From Bdellovibrionales bacterium (GTDB lineage: Bacteria > Pseudomonadota > Alphaproteobacteria > UBA9219), in contig JBAZRW010000006.1 in assembly GCA_041662785.1 (NCBI GenBank), forward strand, positions 1-64,000: 64,000 bases of DNA. The letters run 5' to 3'. Positions within the stretch are counted from its first letter, which is position 1. Each line of letters starts with the position of its first letter. Below are positions 27,502-36,655 of this stretch, piece by piece. The position numbers and the translations under genes are program-made. Below the pieces are notes generated by a model. It ran no database searches. It was given only the letters and a program-made list of their open reading frames with translations, and was not told where the DNA came from.

Positions 27502-28026
27502 TTAACGCAATACTTTCGCGCCTTCACTTTGCAGAAGGTGGCGTTTTAACGTCGTGCCCCCCGCAAACCCACCAAGGCCGCCTTTTGTCACAACGCGATG
27601 GCAGGGCAGGAAAAAGGCGACAGGGTTTTTGCCCAAGGCTGCGCCGACGGCGCGGATGGCCTTGGGGCTTCCGATACGCTCGGCCAGCTCGCCATAGGTG
27701 ATGGTTTCTCCGGCGGGAATGGTCAACAGCGTCATACACACGAGGGCTTGAAAGGGCGTGCCGACTAATAAGATGGGCGGGGGGCTTTTAAGCTTCATCG
27801 CCTTTTTCCACCATACCTCAACGGCACGTTGATCTTTGATAAACGCTGTGGAAGGCCACGCGCTTTGCCACGATTTTAAGGGAGAGCGGGCGGCGTTCTT
27901 GGGCGCGAAATGTACGCGGCACACTTTCCCGTCCTCTGTCAGGCCAAGCCAAAGGGGCACAGGAAGGCCTTGGCTAACTAGACCATAAAAAACGCGCGGC
28001 GGGTGTTGCTTGGATATGAGCATCAT
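27502..28026 (-). CDS. ogt: Methylated-DNA-[protein]-cysteine S-methyltransferase
   Basis: The protein repairs O6-alkylguanine by a suicidal methyl transfer to its own cysteine. The active site is PCHRV with C142, preceded by a helix-turn-helix region (YGELAERIGSPKAIRAVGAA) and followed by GGFAGG. The 174-residue length fits Ogt/AGT without the Ada domain. The start at 28026 has AAAAGGAA upstream. A longer frame to 28194 exists only because a palindromic repeat upstream is open in this frame. Confidence 0.92.
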   Translation of the reverse strand: MMLISKQHPPRVFYGLVSQGLPVPLWLGLTEDGKVCRVHFAPKNAARSPLKSWQSAWPSTAFIKDQRAVEVWWKKAMKLKSPPPILLVGTPFQALVCMTLLTIPAGETITYGELAERIGSPKAIRAVGAALGKNPVAFFLPCHRVVTKGGLGGFAGGTTLKRHLLQSEGAKVLR

Positions 28027-28049
28027 GGCATGGTTCCTTTTGGAGTGTG

Positions 28050-28229
28050 CCGTCATCCCCGCGCCCTCGTCCCGCCGCTCTTGCGGCGGGCGAAAGGGCA
28101 AAGCGGGGATCCAGCTGCGCCACGTCTGTGGCGCACAGGACTCAGGAAAAGTTAGAAAAACGCAATGTTTCTGACTCATACGCCTCGTGGACACTCGGCG
28201 CTGGATTCCCGCTTTCGCGGGAATGACGC
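28050..28229. repeat. Compound CGTCAT-type palindromic repeat
   Basis: The left end CGTCATCCCCGC (28051) and the right end GCGGGAATGACG (ending 28228) belong to two elements. Each has a GCGGGG-ATCCAG or CTGGATTCCCGC inner edge. Nested inside are CCGCCGCTCTTGCGGCGG and CTGCGCCACGTCTGTGGCGC hairpins. It lies between the divergent ogt and nth genes and fills most of their promoter gap. Confidence 0.8.
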
Positions 28230-28295
28230 TAGGGGGCTGAGACGTTCTATTACAACCTAACTTTTGTTTATTAGCCTAACAAGGATCAACGATTT

Positions 28296-28931
28296 ATGAA
28301 ACCATCCGATGTGAATGAGTTTTTTGCCCGCCTTGCGGCGCTACGCCCTGACCCGAAGAGCGAGCTGGACTACGTCAATCCCTACACGCTTTTGGTGGCC
28401 GTTGTGCTTTCGGCGCAGATGACCGATAGCGGCGTGAATAAAGCCACTGCGCCGCTTTTTAAGAAGGTCAAAACGCCTCAAGCGATGCTGAGACTGGGCG
28501 AAAACGGTCTTAAAACGTACATAAAAAGCATCAATTTGCTCAACAATAAGGCCAAAAACATCCTCCTTTTGTCGCAAAAGCTGGTCGATGATTTCGATGG
28601 CGAGGTTCCCCAAACCCGTGAGGCGTTGGAGAGTCTGGCGGGTGTGGGGCGCAAGTCCGCGAACGTGGTGCTCAACGTGGCGTTCGGGCAGTCGACGATG
28701 GGCGTGGACACGCATGTTTTTCGTGTGGCCAATCGCACCGGCCTTGCGGCGGGAAAAACGCCAGAGATAATTGAAGAAAAGCTGCTGAAGATTGTGCCTC
28801 AACAATGGATGAGCCATGCGCATCACTGGCTGGTTTTGCATGGGCGTTATGTTTGCAAGGCGAAAAAACCAGACTGCCCCATTTGCCCCGTGCGCGATTT
28901 GTGCGCGTATAAGGAAAAGACAAAAGAATGA
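28296..28931 (+). CDS. nth: Endonuclease III
   Basis: Nth is a bifunctional DNA glycosylase/AP lyase for oxidised pyrimidines. The 211-residue protein has the helix-hairpin-helix LAGVGRKSANVVL, the catalytic region GVDTHVFRVANR and the [4Fe-4S] loop with spacing C-x6-C-x2-C-x5-C (CKAKKPDCPICPVRDLC). The catalytic Lys lies in SAQMTDSGVNKA. It overlaps queH by an ATGA. Confidence 0.97.
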   Translation: MKPSDVNEFFARLAALRPDPKSELDYVNPYTLLVAVVLSAQMTDSGVNKATAPLFKKVKTPQAMLRLGENGLKTYIKSINLLNNKAKNILLLSQKLVDDFDGEVPQTREALESLAGVGRKSANVVLNVAFGQSTMGVDTHVFRVANRTGLAAGKTPEIIEEKLLKIVPQQWMSHAHHWLVLHGRYVCKAKKPDCPICPVRDLCAYKEKTKE

Positions 28932-29539
28932 TCGATCTTTCTGTGCCGGCTGTCCCTTATGAACGTCCCGAAGGCATGGACGAGGGAGCAGGGATTCTGC
29001 TGCACGTTTGCTGCGCCCCATGTTCTTGCGCGATTATCGAAGGCCTGCTGGCCAGCGGCCTTGCGCCGACGCTGTTTTTTTACAATCCCAACATCCATCC
29101 GTGTGAGGAATATGAGCGACGCAAGGCTGAGGTCATGCGTTTTGCGGACAAGGTTGGCGTGCCTTGTGTCGATGCGGATTACGATACGGACGCGTGGCTT
29201 GCCCGCGTCAAAGGGCTAGAAGACGAGCCAGAGCGTGGCCGTCGTTGCGATGCTTGCTTTGCCATGCGGATGGAAAGGACGGCGCTTTACGCGCATGAGA
29301 ATGGCTTTAAATGGATGGCGACCAGCCTGTCTATCTCGCGCCACAAAGATCAGGCGCAGGTACACAGGGCAGGGCTTGCCGCTGCGGCGCACCACCCTGA
29401 CGTGACATTTTGGGACTATAACTGGCGGCGCTCCGGCGGCGCAGATCGTGGCGCGGCCTTGGCCAAAGAGGAAGCCTTCTACCGCCAGACCTATTGCGGG
29501 TGTGTTTATTCGCAAAGGAAAAAGAAGACGGATGCCTAG
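28928..29539 (+). CDS. queH: Epoxyqueuosine reductase QueH
   Basis: QueH performs the last step of queuosine tRNA modification and is unrelated to QueG. The 203-residue protein has the family cysteines HVCCAPCSC (C28, C29, C32 and C34), RRCDACFAMRM, and YCGCVYS near the end. YNPNIHPCEEYERRK is also typical (DUF208). It overlaps nth by four bases. An organism with QueH usually lacks QueG; that cannot be tested here. Confidence 0.92.
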   Translation: MIDLSVPAVPYERPEGMDEGAGILLHVCCAPCSCAIIEGLLASGLAPTLFFYNPNIHPCEEYERRKAEVMRFADKVGVPCVDADYDTDAWLARVKGLEDEPERGRRCDACFAMRMERTALYAHENGFKWMATSLSISRHKDQAQVHRAGLAAAAHHPDVTFWDYNWRRSGGADRGAALAKEEAFYRQTYCGCVYSQRKKKTDA

Positions 29540-30477
29540 GGGTTGCTTTGCGGCCAGACCAGCTTCGGCAAGGTCGCGATGCGGACGGGGCCAAGGAAGA
29601 CCCCCCCATTTTGCAGCGACAGCGGGACGATAGGGCTTGTGCCGCCGACCATCCCAGAGGGACGCGCAAGAACGCTCAGTGATGACCTTAAAAGCGCTTC
29701 ATCTTTTCTTGTAAGCTCTCCTTGAGAGGTAAATTTATCGACGGCTTCTTCTAGTCCGTCCACGCGGCCTGAAAAAGCGCCTTCGGGTTGCAGGTCGGCG
29801 GTGAGCGCCATAGTTCCTTTGGCCACAAGCTCCATGGATCCCCATCGCAAATCCAGATCATCAAACTCGATCACGCCGCTGGCATCATTCCACGCTTTGA
29901 CTGTTCCTGTTTTCGAGAAGTCGGGCGGTGTTCCCATGACGCGCGCGTCAAAGGAGAGCTCTTCGATCCGGTTCCCAAGGGCGAGGGGGCTTTGCTTCTG
30001 GGGGATAAGGCCAAACGATTGCACCCAGACATAAAGGCCTGTTTCGTTTTCGTCTAAGGGTGCGGAACTTGGTTTCATAAAGCCGAATTTAAAAATATCG
30101 GCCGTAAAGGAAAGGCCTGCCAATTGTCCGTGGACATTGTCCCTAAGCTTTATGGAAAAGTTACCCCAGTCCCAAAGGTTCAGGCGCAAGATAGCTTTAT
30201 CAGCGCTAAGGCTATGAACCTTGTTGTAGTGGGCTTGAAATTGATCAAGCGTAATATGAATGGCCCAAGGCGTGCCGCCCGTGGCTCTTTCGGAAAAAGC
30301 TAGGATGTTGCCGTTCTCCTGCGATATGGCGACCCACGTATCAACAATCTTGTTGAAGCGATAGGCGGCCACGCCCCAAACCAGACCCCAAAACAAAAGC
30401 GCGAAGAAAAGGATAAGGCCAACAAAGTGGCGGCGGCGCAAAGAACGATGGGAAAGGATGGCAGCGGCAAACGACAT
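29536..30477 (-). CDS. DUF2125-like membrane-anchored envelope protein
   Basis: The 313-residue protein has one N-terminal membrane anchor (about 19-40). It is followed by a long beta-rich domain with many alternating polar and hydrophobic strands, such as WAIHITLDQFQAHY and LSFDARVMGTPPDF. This matches the alphaproteobacterial DUF2125 family of unknown function. ATG at 30477 is preferred to the GTG three codons upstream because AAGAGG sits eight bases before it. It converges with queH, overlapping by four bases. Confidence 0.65.
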   Translation of the reverse strand: MSFAAAILSHRSLRRRHFVGLILFFALLFWGLVWGVAAYRFNKIVDTWVAISQENGNILAFSERATGGTPWAIHITLDQFQAHYNKVHSLSADKAILRLNLWDWGNFSIKLRDNVHGQLAGLSFTADIFKFGFMKPSSAPLDENETGLYVWVQSFGLIPQKQSPLALGNRIEELSFDARVMGTPPDFSKTGTVKAWNDASGVIEFDDLDLRWGSMELVAKGTMALTADLQPEGAFSGRVDGLEEAVDKFTSQGELTRKDEALLRSSLSVLARPSGMVGGTSPIVPLSLQNGGVFLGPVRIATLPKLVWPQSNP

Positions 30478-30559
30478 GAAGAACACCTCTTGGCTAAAAA
30501 GCAGCGCTTCTTAGCATACTTCATTGCCAGCCAGAGGGTAAGTTTTTTGTTGCCCGCTC

Positions 30560-31306
30560 TTAATGGAAAACAAGAGAGCGGTTGGTGTTGGCCACATAAA
30601 GCCCCGATGGGGCGCTTGTCCGAGACGGCAGCAGCGGAAAGAGGGGCTGCAACCGTGGCGCCATTGACAGGGCGATGACTTCTTCCAAGGCATGAAAAAC
30701 GGTGGAGTCAAACTTGCTTCCTATGCCATTTTCTAAAATAGCCAAGGCTCTTTCGTTCCCCATCGCCCCCTTATAACAACGCTCATTCGTCAGCGCGTCA
30801 TACACATCGGCCACGGCAAGGATTTTGGCTTCCTGTGTGATACGGCTTTCGGTCAGGCCAAACGGATAGCCAGAACCGTCGAGGCGCTCGTGGTGTTGAC
30901 GCGCAATAAGGGCAACGGACGTGGCGTGGGCAAGGCCTTTGGCGCGACTTAGAATTTCATAGCTGTTGGAGGCGTGCTGCTTGACGCTTTCGAATTCTTG
31001 CGGTGAGAGGTCGCCTCTTTTGAAAAGAGTTGAGGGGGCCAGTTGGAGTTTGCCAATGTCGTGATATTGCGCGGCATAATAAAGGGTGGATCGCGCTTGA
31101 TCGGGCAGCCCCAGTCGCGTTGCTATTTCAAAAGAGAGAAGGGCGACGCGGTTTTGATGATGGATTGTATTTTTTATATCGACTTGATACGCGTCCCACG
31201 AAGTCGCCTTACACATGGCGGTCACGGTTTGACTCATGCGCTCGCTACTGCGCGCCTCATAGGGACGAGGGATTGGCTGACGGATGGTTTTGTATGCTCC
31301 TGACAT
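30560..31306 (-). CDS. HD-GYP domain protein, putative cyclic-di-GMP phosphodiesterase
   Basis: The 248-residue protein has the HD pair (YHDIGKLQLAP) and the GYP segment (HHERLDGSGYPFGL), with AKILAVADVYDALTNERCYK between further metal ligands. These match the HD-GYP family that opens cyclic di-GMP. There is no receiver domain or membrane span; the first 30 residues are polar. It is probably a soluble, free-standing enzyme. It has no operon partner. Confidence 0.88.
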   Translation of the reverse strand: MSGAYKTIRQPIPRPYEARSSERMSQTVTAMCKATSWDAYQVDIKNTIHHQNRVALLSFEIATRLGLPDQARSTLYYAAQYHDIGKLQLAPSTLFKRGDLSPQEFESVKQHASNSYEILSRAKGLAHATSVALIARQHHERLDGSGYPFGLTESRITQEAKILAVADVYDALTNERCYKGAMGNERALAILENGIGSKFDSTVFHALEEVIALSMAPRLQPLFPLLPSRTSAPSGLYVANTNRSLVFH

Positions 31307-31462
31307 AAGAACAATCCTTTAATAATCGTTCTAGAAAGCCGTTCAACATTTAACCCTTCTATGACTTAACAATAGATGAAATTTGGCCTCAATACTATGC
31401 AAACAATAGTTTCATGTGGCGAAAATGCACCATTTGGCATGGGGCAGTTGGGTGAAAACGAC

Positions 31463-31497
31463 AAAAAAAGAGGGCCGCCATTTTGGCGACCCTCTTT
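31463..31497 (-). terminator. Rho-independent terminator of the first VPLPA-CTERM gene
   Basis: A hairpin with arms AGAGGG-CGCCA and TGGCG-CCCTCT (31470-31496) has one unpaired position. On the minus strand it is followed by a run of seven T's (31463-31469). It lies about 30 bases after the stop codon of the 31526 gene. Confidence 0.85.
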
Positions 31498-31525
31498 CTG
31501 GATAAGGTTTTAAGTCCTTAAAGAC

Positions 31526-32098
31526 TTAAGCCGTAGCGGCTTCCTTCTTGCTCTTCTTGGCGCGATAACCGGCCAGACCAGCAAGACCCAAGCCAAACAA
31601 GGGCAGGGCGGCGGGAAGCGGAACATTGGAAACGGCGTTGTAGGCCGTGTTCACTGTGCCTTGGAACATCGGCGAAAGCGCAAGGCCAGCCGAGAAGGAC
31701 AGTGTCGAGTCAAGAAGGTTGGAGATCACAAGTGTGAAAACATTCTTGTCGAAATCCTTGGTCGTTAGAACCGAGTATTTCGTGGGATCGGCGGCCGTAG
31801 GCGTGTACCAGAAATCAACGGGGCCCGTGATGCCGGTAACAGCCGAAGGGACAACGTTATAAGTAAAGGTAATCGCTGTCTTGCCAGCAAGAGAACCATT
31901 CGCAACGTAATCCTGAAGACCGAAAAACGGTGTCGTGTTGATGCTGCCGTACTGGCCAGCGGGAACATAGCCCATATCAACATAGTATTGCGTGGGGCCT
32001 GTCGCTGTTCCGTTGAAATCAACGGGAGCCGTTACCGCCTGAGCGGGAAGCGCAAAAAGCGTCACAAAGGCGCTGAGGAAGATTGTGGTAAGCTTCAT
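31526..32098 (-). CDS. VPLPA-CTERM sorting domain protein
   Basis: The 190-residue protein has a signal peptide (cut near LPAQA-V). Its beta-rich mature domain contains TAITFTYNVVP, and the C-terminal sorting signal is VPLPAALPLFGLGLAGLAGY followed by a Lys-rich tail. VPLPA-CTERM proteins are cut and attached or released by an exosortase-type enzyme at the outer envelope. No exosortase is in the window. It is paralogous to the 36656 gene: same sorting tag, same TAITF strand, similar size. A strong terminator follows, so it is probably monocistronic. Confidence 0.85.
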   Translation of the reverse strand: MKLTTIFLSAFVTLFALPAQAVTAPVDFNGTATGPTQYYVDMGYVPAGQYGSINTTPFFGLQDYVANGSLAGKTAITFTYNVVPSAVTGITGPVDFWYTPTAADPTKYSVLTTKDFDKNVFTLVISNLLDSTLSFSAGLALSPMFQGTVNTAYNAVSNVPLPAALPLFGLGLAGLAGYRAKKSKKEAATA

Positions 32099-32337
32099 TT
32101 TTGTAAATCCTTATCCAATGCGGTTGTCGAAGAATCTATCTTCACCTTCGACGTTAGCAAGAAAAAGCAGCCCAAGGCAATGGTTTTTTTCGTTTAAAAT
32201 AAAGATTCTTTGGTTAACGAAACGAATAAAGTTAATTTTTGGTCTGTGGTATCGGGGTGTGTGCCTCGCTTTTGTGAAAACTTAAGGATTCAAGGGGTAT
32301 AGTGCGCCCGCCAACAAGATTTCTTAAAGGACAGGTT

Positions 32338-32877
32338 ATGACGCAGCATGAAGTGACGATGATGGGGGATGGATTGCCCTATCGTAATGGGGTGGGGCTT
32401 TGCATTTTTAACGCGGATGGTCTTGTTCTGTGTGCCGAGAGGCGCGACAAGCGTGGTGCGTGGCAGATGCCGCAAGGCGGCATTCAAAAGGGCGAAGACC
32501 CCGCTGCCGCTGTGTTCCGTGAGATGAAGGAAGAGGTCGGCACGGATAAGGCCGATATTATTGCCCGTCATCCTGATCGGTTGCGGTACGATTTTCCGGA
32601 TGCTTTGCAATACAAAAACGGCGTGTTTCATGGCAAGTATCGCGGGCAAGAACAAGTTTGGTTCGCGCTGCGCTATCACGGCGTTGACGCTGATATTAAC
32701 TTGACGAGCGAGTATGAGGCGGAAGCGCCGGAGTTTATCGCGTGGCGCTGGTTTGATTTGAATCAAACGCCTTCGTTGATCGTTGATTTCAAACGTCCTG
32801 TTTATGAAAGCGTAGTTGAGGCTTTTTCTCCGTTTTCGCAGCGCCTTGCACAGGGGCAGGACGTTCTGCCCCTGTGA
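32338..32877 (+). CDS. rppH: RNA pyrophosphohydrolase (NUDIX)
   Basis: RppH removes pyrophosphate from 5'-triphosphate mRNA and so starts decay. The 179-residue protein has YRNGVGLCIFNADG, then WQMPQGGIQKGEDPAAAVF and REMKEEVG, the NUDIX box. FHGKYRGQEQVWFALRY follows, as in RppH/IalA proteins. The ATG at 32338 follows AAAGGACAGG. It converges with the amidase gene, with five bases between them. Confidence 0.93.
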   Translation: MTQHEVTMMGDGLPYRNGVGLCIFNADGLVLCAERRDKRGAWQMPQGGIQKGEDPAAAVFREMKEEVGTDKADIIARHPDRLRYDFPDALQYKNGVFHGKYRGQEQVWFALRYHGVDADINLTSEYEAEAPEFIAWRWFDLNQTPSLIVDFKRPVYESVVEAFSPFSQRLAQGQDVLPL

Positions 32878-32882
32878 AGGTT

Positions 32883-33578
32883 TTAGAGAAGCGGATTCAA
32901 AATACGTTCCAGTGCCCGCAGGCGGGCGGTGGTTTCATCGTCAAAACCGTCCTCAAGCCGTTCAGGGTGATAGCGGCGTAGAAAGGCTCTTTGCGCGGCC
33001 TCAAGCGATTCGGGCGTGCGCACCTCATAACCAATTTCCCCCAGCATCGTCGCAATCTCGTCCAGTAAGGCGGGGCGGCGGTCTTCTGGTGTAGGGGAAG
33101 GCCACAGGCTAAGCCCAACGGCGGCCAACTCTTGCCACGGAAACAATTCTCCCGGATCTTCCTTGCGCAGGGGGGCAATATCGCTGTGCGCAAGCAAAGA
33201 TTCAGGCGACAGGCTGTAACGGGACTTGATGTCGTGCAATAAGGCTTTCAGGCTATCAATCTGCGCCTTGGGGAAAGGCGTATAGCCAAAGGCGTGTCCT
33301 TTGTTGACCAGTTCAATCCCGATAGATTGGCTGTTGATGTCGCGTTTTCCACGCCAACAGCTATGTCCCGCGTGCCACGCGCGATGGTCTTCCTCAACCA
33401 TCTGGATGACGCCGCCCTCTTCATCGATCATGTAATGGCAACTCACTTCGCTATGAGGATCGCGCAGGCGGTCTAAGGCTTCGGCAGCCGTTCGCATGCC
33501 CGTATAGTGAAGGACGACATAGGCTAACAGCGTTTTTTCTGCGCGTTCGTTGTAGTTGGGGGAAGGGATGCGCTTCAT
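32883..33578 (-). CDS. N-acetylmuramoyl-L-alanine amidase (AmpD/AmiD type)
   Basis: The 231-residue enzyme has the zinc ligands of the amidase_2 fold: His in VVLHYTGM, His in RAWHAGHSCW and His in LLAHSDIAPLRKEDPG. A small C-terminal peptidoglycan-binding-like domain (about 160-225) follows. There is no signal peptide, which favours a cytoplasmic AmpD-like role in recycling, although the extra domain is more like AmiD. Its ATG overlaps the djlA stop as ATGA. Confidence 0.87.
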   Translation of the reverse strand: MKRIPSPNYNERAEKTLLAYVVLHYTGMRTAAEALDRLRDPHSEVSCHYMIDEEGGVIQMVEEDHRAWHAGHSCWRGKRDINSQSIGIELVNKGHAFGYTPFPKAQIDSLKALLHDIKSRYSLSPESLLAHSDIAPLRKEDPGELFPWQELAAVGLSLWPSPTPEDRRPALLDEIATMLGEIGYEVRTPESLEAAQRAFLRRYHPERLEDGFDDETTARLRALERILNPLL

Positions 33579-34378
33579 TTGATGCCCCTCATTTTGCAAA
33601 TTTCGCTATAGGCGGCGTTGATCCGTTTTATCTTTTCCGTGGCTTCAGCTACGCGGCTGGCAGGCAGTCCCGCCGCCAGCAGTTTATCAGGATGATATTT
33701 GCGCACAAGAGCGCGATAGGTTTTTTTGATGACTTCTGCTGTGGCCGTCGTTGGAAGGCTTAAAACGTCGTAAGCCGAATCCTGTTTGGGTGGCGGCGCG
33801 GCACTGGTCAAATAAATGCCAGCGCGTGCGGCAAGGCGCGTAAAGGTTTCTTCGTCAAAGCCGAACAAAACGGCGACGCGCCGCAGGAAAAGGATTTCGG
33901 ATCGCGCCAGACGGGTGCTGTCGGCGCGGGCGATCAGAAAGAGGCCGACAAGAGTTTCCTCAAGGATTGTAGGCTGTTTGGCAAAAATTTGGGCCAGCCG
34001 CGCCGCATAAGGCTCATACCCGTCTGAGCTGGCGCGGGCGTTGTTAAACATGTGGCCGACTTCATCCAGTTGCTCTTCCGAGGTATGAAAGGCTTGGCGA
34101 AAGGCCAAAATCTCTTCCCGCGTGACGGGGCCATCAATTTTCGCCAGCTTAGCGCCCAAAACGATGACGCTCACTGAAAAGATAGATCGTTGATTGGCGC
34201 TGACGGCCACGTTTTGGAAAAAATCACGTTCGGGCGAGGACGAGGCGCGGGTGGAGCCATGGCCTGTGCCACGGCTATCATGCAAATGACCCAGCAGAAG
34301 CCCCATCATAGAACCCACGGGGCCTGCTAGCGTGAACCCCAAAACGGCTCCGACAAATTTTCCGACGAATCGCGACAT
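33575..34378 (-). CDS. djlA: Membrane-anchored DnaJ-like cochaperone with TerB domain (DjlA type)
   Basis: The 267-residue protein has an N-terminal Gly-rich membrane segment (about 5-30) and a TerB-like helical domain (about 60-180). A C-terminal J domain contains the HPD motif in RKYHPDKLL. This order is that of DjlA, which anchors at the inner membrane and recruits DnaK. It is divergent from irr and translationally coupled to the amidase gene. Confidence 0.88.
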   Translation of the reverse strand: MSRFVGKFVGAVLGFTLAGPVGSMMGLLLGHLHDSRGTGHGSTRASSSPERDFFQNVAVSANQRSIFSVSVIVLGAKLAKIDGPVTREEILAFRQAFHTSEEQLDEVGHMFNNARASSDGYEPYAARLAQIFAKQPTILEETLVGLFLIARADSTRLARSEILFLRRVAVLFGFDEETFTRLAARAGIYLTSAAPPPKQDSAYDVLSLPTTATAEVIKKTYRALVRKYHPDKLLAAGLPASRVAEATEKIKRINAAYSEICKMRGIK

Positions 34379-34437
34379 AGCCCCTTTTATAGTCCGTTAT
34401 GCTTTCCTTTTCTTCAATAATAGTTGATAAAGAGAAG

Positions 34438-34866
34438 ATGACAGGCTCAAACGAAAAGAACGCTCAAAAAGACAGGTTGACGGCTTTGTTGGCCGCAAGG
34501 AATTTGCGCCCGACGCGCCAAAGGCTTTCTTTGGCCGCCTATTTGTTTGATGGCAAGCCCAAGCATGTGACAGCTGAGCAGGTGATGGCAGCGGCCCAAA
34601 AGCAAAAAGAGCCCGTTTCCTTGGCGACGGTGTATAACAGCCTGCATCAGTTTACGCGGGCGGGGCTGTTGCGTGAAATTCTGATTGATCAAACGCGGCG
34701 CTATTTTGACACGACCATCTCTGACCATCATCATTTTTTTGATGAGGTTTCGGGCGATTTATGGGATATCCCGTCTGGCGTCTTACGGATTGAGGGGTTA
34801 CCGCTGCCGCCCTCTGGTCGCAAGATCGACGGGATAGGCGTCGTTGTTCGTTTGGCCAAAGCATAA
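34438..34866 (+). CDS. irr: Fur-family iron/heme regulator, Irr type
   Basis: The 142-residue protein has the Fur winged-helix with RPTRQRLSLAAYLF and SLATVYNSLHQFTRAGLL. It carries a histidine cluster (HHH at 97-99) in SDHHHFFDEVSGDLWDIP. Irr proteins share this HHH site and respond to heme status. The N-terminal heme regulatory motif of some rhizobial Irr proteins is not seen. The ATG at 34438 follows AGAGAAG; an in-frame ATG at 34399 would add 13 unconserved residues. Confidence 0.82.
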   Translation: MTGSNEKNAQKDRLTALLAARNLRPTRQRLSLAAYLFDGKPKHVTAEQVMAAAQKQKEPVSLATVYNSLHQFTRAGLLREILIDQTRRYFDTTISDHHHFFDEVSGDLWDIPSGVLRIEGLPLPPSGRKIDGIGVVVRLAKA

Positions 34867-34898
34867 AAAACGGCTTGTAAGAAAAAGGGAGTTTAAAA

Positions 34899-35405
34899 GT
34901 GACGGCATCCAATCCACAAAAATTTTATCCTGTCAGCTGGGATGAGCTTCACCGCAACGGTAAGGCGCTTGCTTGGCGTCTGTTGGATAAGGGGCCATGG
35001 AAAGGCCTTGTCGCCATCACACGCGGCGGCCTTGTTCCCGCCGCGATTGTCGCGCGCGAGCTTGAAATCCGCGTGATCGAAACCGTTTCGGCGGTGGGAT
35101 ATCATTATGATGATGCTAATCCCTCGCAGGCTGACGAGATTAAGATCATTAAGGCCGCGGCGGGTGTTGGCGACGGCGAGGGTTGGCTGGTCGTTGACGA
35201 TCTGGTCGATACGGGGCGCACCTTTGACGTGTTGCACAAGATTATGCCCAAGGCGCATTTTGCGACGGTGTATGCCAAGCCTTTGGGCAAGCCCTTGGTG
35301 GATACGTTTATCACCGAGGTGAGCCAAGACACGTGGATCTATTTCCCGTGGGATATTGAACCTCAATTCATGAAGCCGATTGCGGCCATGGGAAAGCAAG
35401 GATAA
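34899..35405 (+). CDS. gpt: Xanthine phosphoribosyltransferase
   Basis: The 168-residue protein has the type I phosphoribosyltransferase PRPP loop LVVDDLVDTGRT. It also has the N-terminal VSWDELHRNGKALAWRL and ITRGGLVPAAIVARELEIR segments of bacterial Gpt. It salvages xanthine and guanine at the cytoplasmic membrane face. The start is GTG at 34899. It lies 32 bases after irr and five bases before rlmI, suggesting one transcript. Confidence 0.93.
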   Translation: MTASNPQKFYPVSWDELHRNGKALAWRLLDKGPWKGLVAITRGGLVPAAIVARELEIRVIETVSAVGYHYDDANPSQADEIKIIKAAAGVGDGEGWLVVDDLVDTGRTFDVLHKIMPKAHFATVYAKPLGKPLVDTFITEVSQDTWIYFPWDIEPQFMKPIAAMGKQG

Positions 35406-35410
35406 CGCTT

Positions 35411-36595
35411 ATGAAGCTTCCCCTTATCAGGGTTCACGCCGCGCGGCATAAACGCGCTGCCGGTGGCCATCCGTGGCTGTTCTCGAACGAAATTGCGATG
35501 GATGCCGCCGCCAAAGCTCTGCCCGCCGGAAGCCTTGTCAAGTTTCAGGCGCATGACAGCTCCCCGCTTGGCATCGGCACGTTTAATCCGCACACGCTGA
35601 TCGCGGGGCGGATTTTATCGCGTGAGCCTTTGGTTGTGATCGATAAGGCGTGGTTCGCCGTGCGGCTTCGCGCGGCGCTGGCGCTGCGTGAGGCGGTTAT
35701 TGCCGAGCCGTTTTATCGTCTGGTTCATGCCGAAGCCGATGGTCTGGGCGGCCTTGTCATTGATCGTTTTGGCGACCATTTCAGCGTGCAGGTCAACACG
35801 GCGGGCATGGAGCGTTTGTGGCCAATGATTGAAGCTGCGTTGGTGGAAGTCTTCCAGCCGCAAAGCATTGTCCTTCATAACGACAGCGCGTCCCGCGCTT
35901 TGGAAGGGTTGCCGCGCGAGGTGCGTATGGCGCTGGGCGAGTCCGCTGGTGTGATAGAGATCAAGGAAAACGGTCTGACCTATTTCACCGATCTTGTGCA
36001 GGGGCAAAAGACAGGATGGTATTTTGATCAACGCGACAATCATGCGCTGGTCGCTCGCTTTGCCAAGGGCCAAAGCGTTTTGGATCTCTACTGTCATGCG
36101 GGGGGCTTTGGCCTCGCGGCGGCCAAGGCTGGCGCGTCCAGCGTTGTGGGCGTGGATTCTTCCGCGCCTGCTTTGGCGTTGGCGGAAAAAGCTACCGCGC
36201 ACAACAGCTTTGCGAAACGCTGCGCTTGGGTTAAGGCCGACGTGTTCGACGAGTTAGAGAAACGAAGCGCCGCCAAGGAAGTTTTTGACATTGTGATCGC
36301 CGATCCACCGCCGTTTGTGAAAAGTAAAAAAGATTTGGCGGCAGGGGCGCGTGGCTATCGCAAGCTGGCCAAGCTGTCGGCCTCGGTCACGGCCCAAGGC
36401 GGATGGCTTTTTATAGCAACATGTAGCCATGCGATGGATCTTGCGACGTTTACGCAGGAAGTCGCGCGCGGCCTTCATGAGGCGAAGCGCAGCGGTGCGA
36501 TCCTTTATACCTGTGGGGCAGCGCCCGATCATCCCATCCATCCCCACTTGCCCGAAAGTGCCTATTTAAAGGGCTTGCTGATAAGGTTAGATTGA
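35411..36595 (+). CDS. rlmI: 23S rRNA (cytosine) methyltransferase, RlmI-like
   Basis: The 394-residue protein has an N-terminal PUA-like domain (RHKRAAGGHPWLFSNEI) and a SAM-binding Rossmann fold (LDLYCHAGGFGLAAAKAGA, VVGVD). Motif IV is IADPPPF and the catalytic cysteine lies in ATCSHAM. This matches the RlmI (YccW) family that methylates a 23S rRNA cytosine at C5. QKTGWYFDQRDN is another family hallmark. A bidirectional terminator follows. Confidence 0.9.
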   Translation: MKLPLIRVHAARHKRAAGGHPWLFSNEIAMDAAAKALPAGSLVKFQAHDSSPLGIGTFNPHTLIAGRILSREPLVVIDKAWFAVRLRAALALREAVIAEPFYRLVHAEADGLGGLVIDRFGDHFSVQVNTAGMERLWPMIEAALVEVFQPQSIVLHNDSASRALEGLPREVRMALGESAGVIEIKENGLTYFTDLVQGQKTGWYFDQRDNHALVARFAKGQSVLDLYCHAGGFGLAAAKAGASSVVGVDSSAPALALAEKATAHNSFAKRCAWVKADVFDELEKRSAAKEVFDIVIADPPPFVKSKKDLAAGARGYRKLAKLSASVTAQGGWLFIATCSHAMDLATFTQEVARGLHEAKRSGAILYTCGAAPDHPIHPHLPESAYLKGLLIRLD

Positions 36596-36602
36596 GCACA
36601 AC

Positions 36603-36640
36603 AAAAAAAGGGGAAGCCTAGGCGGCTTCCCCTTTTTTTT
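36603..36640. terminator. Bidirectional terminator
   Basis: GGGGAAGCC-TAGGC-GGCTTCCCC (36610-36632) is a perfect nine-base stem. It is preceded by seven A's and followed by nine T's, so it can end rlmI on the plus strand and the VPLPA-CTERM gene on the minus strand. Confidence 0.95.
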
Positions 36641-36655
36641 TGATCCAAGCCTTTG

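Noticed and set aside
28027..28194. Longer N-terminus for ogt
   Set aside because: The added residues come from a palindromic element; the family start matches 28026.
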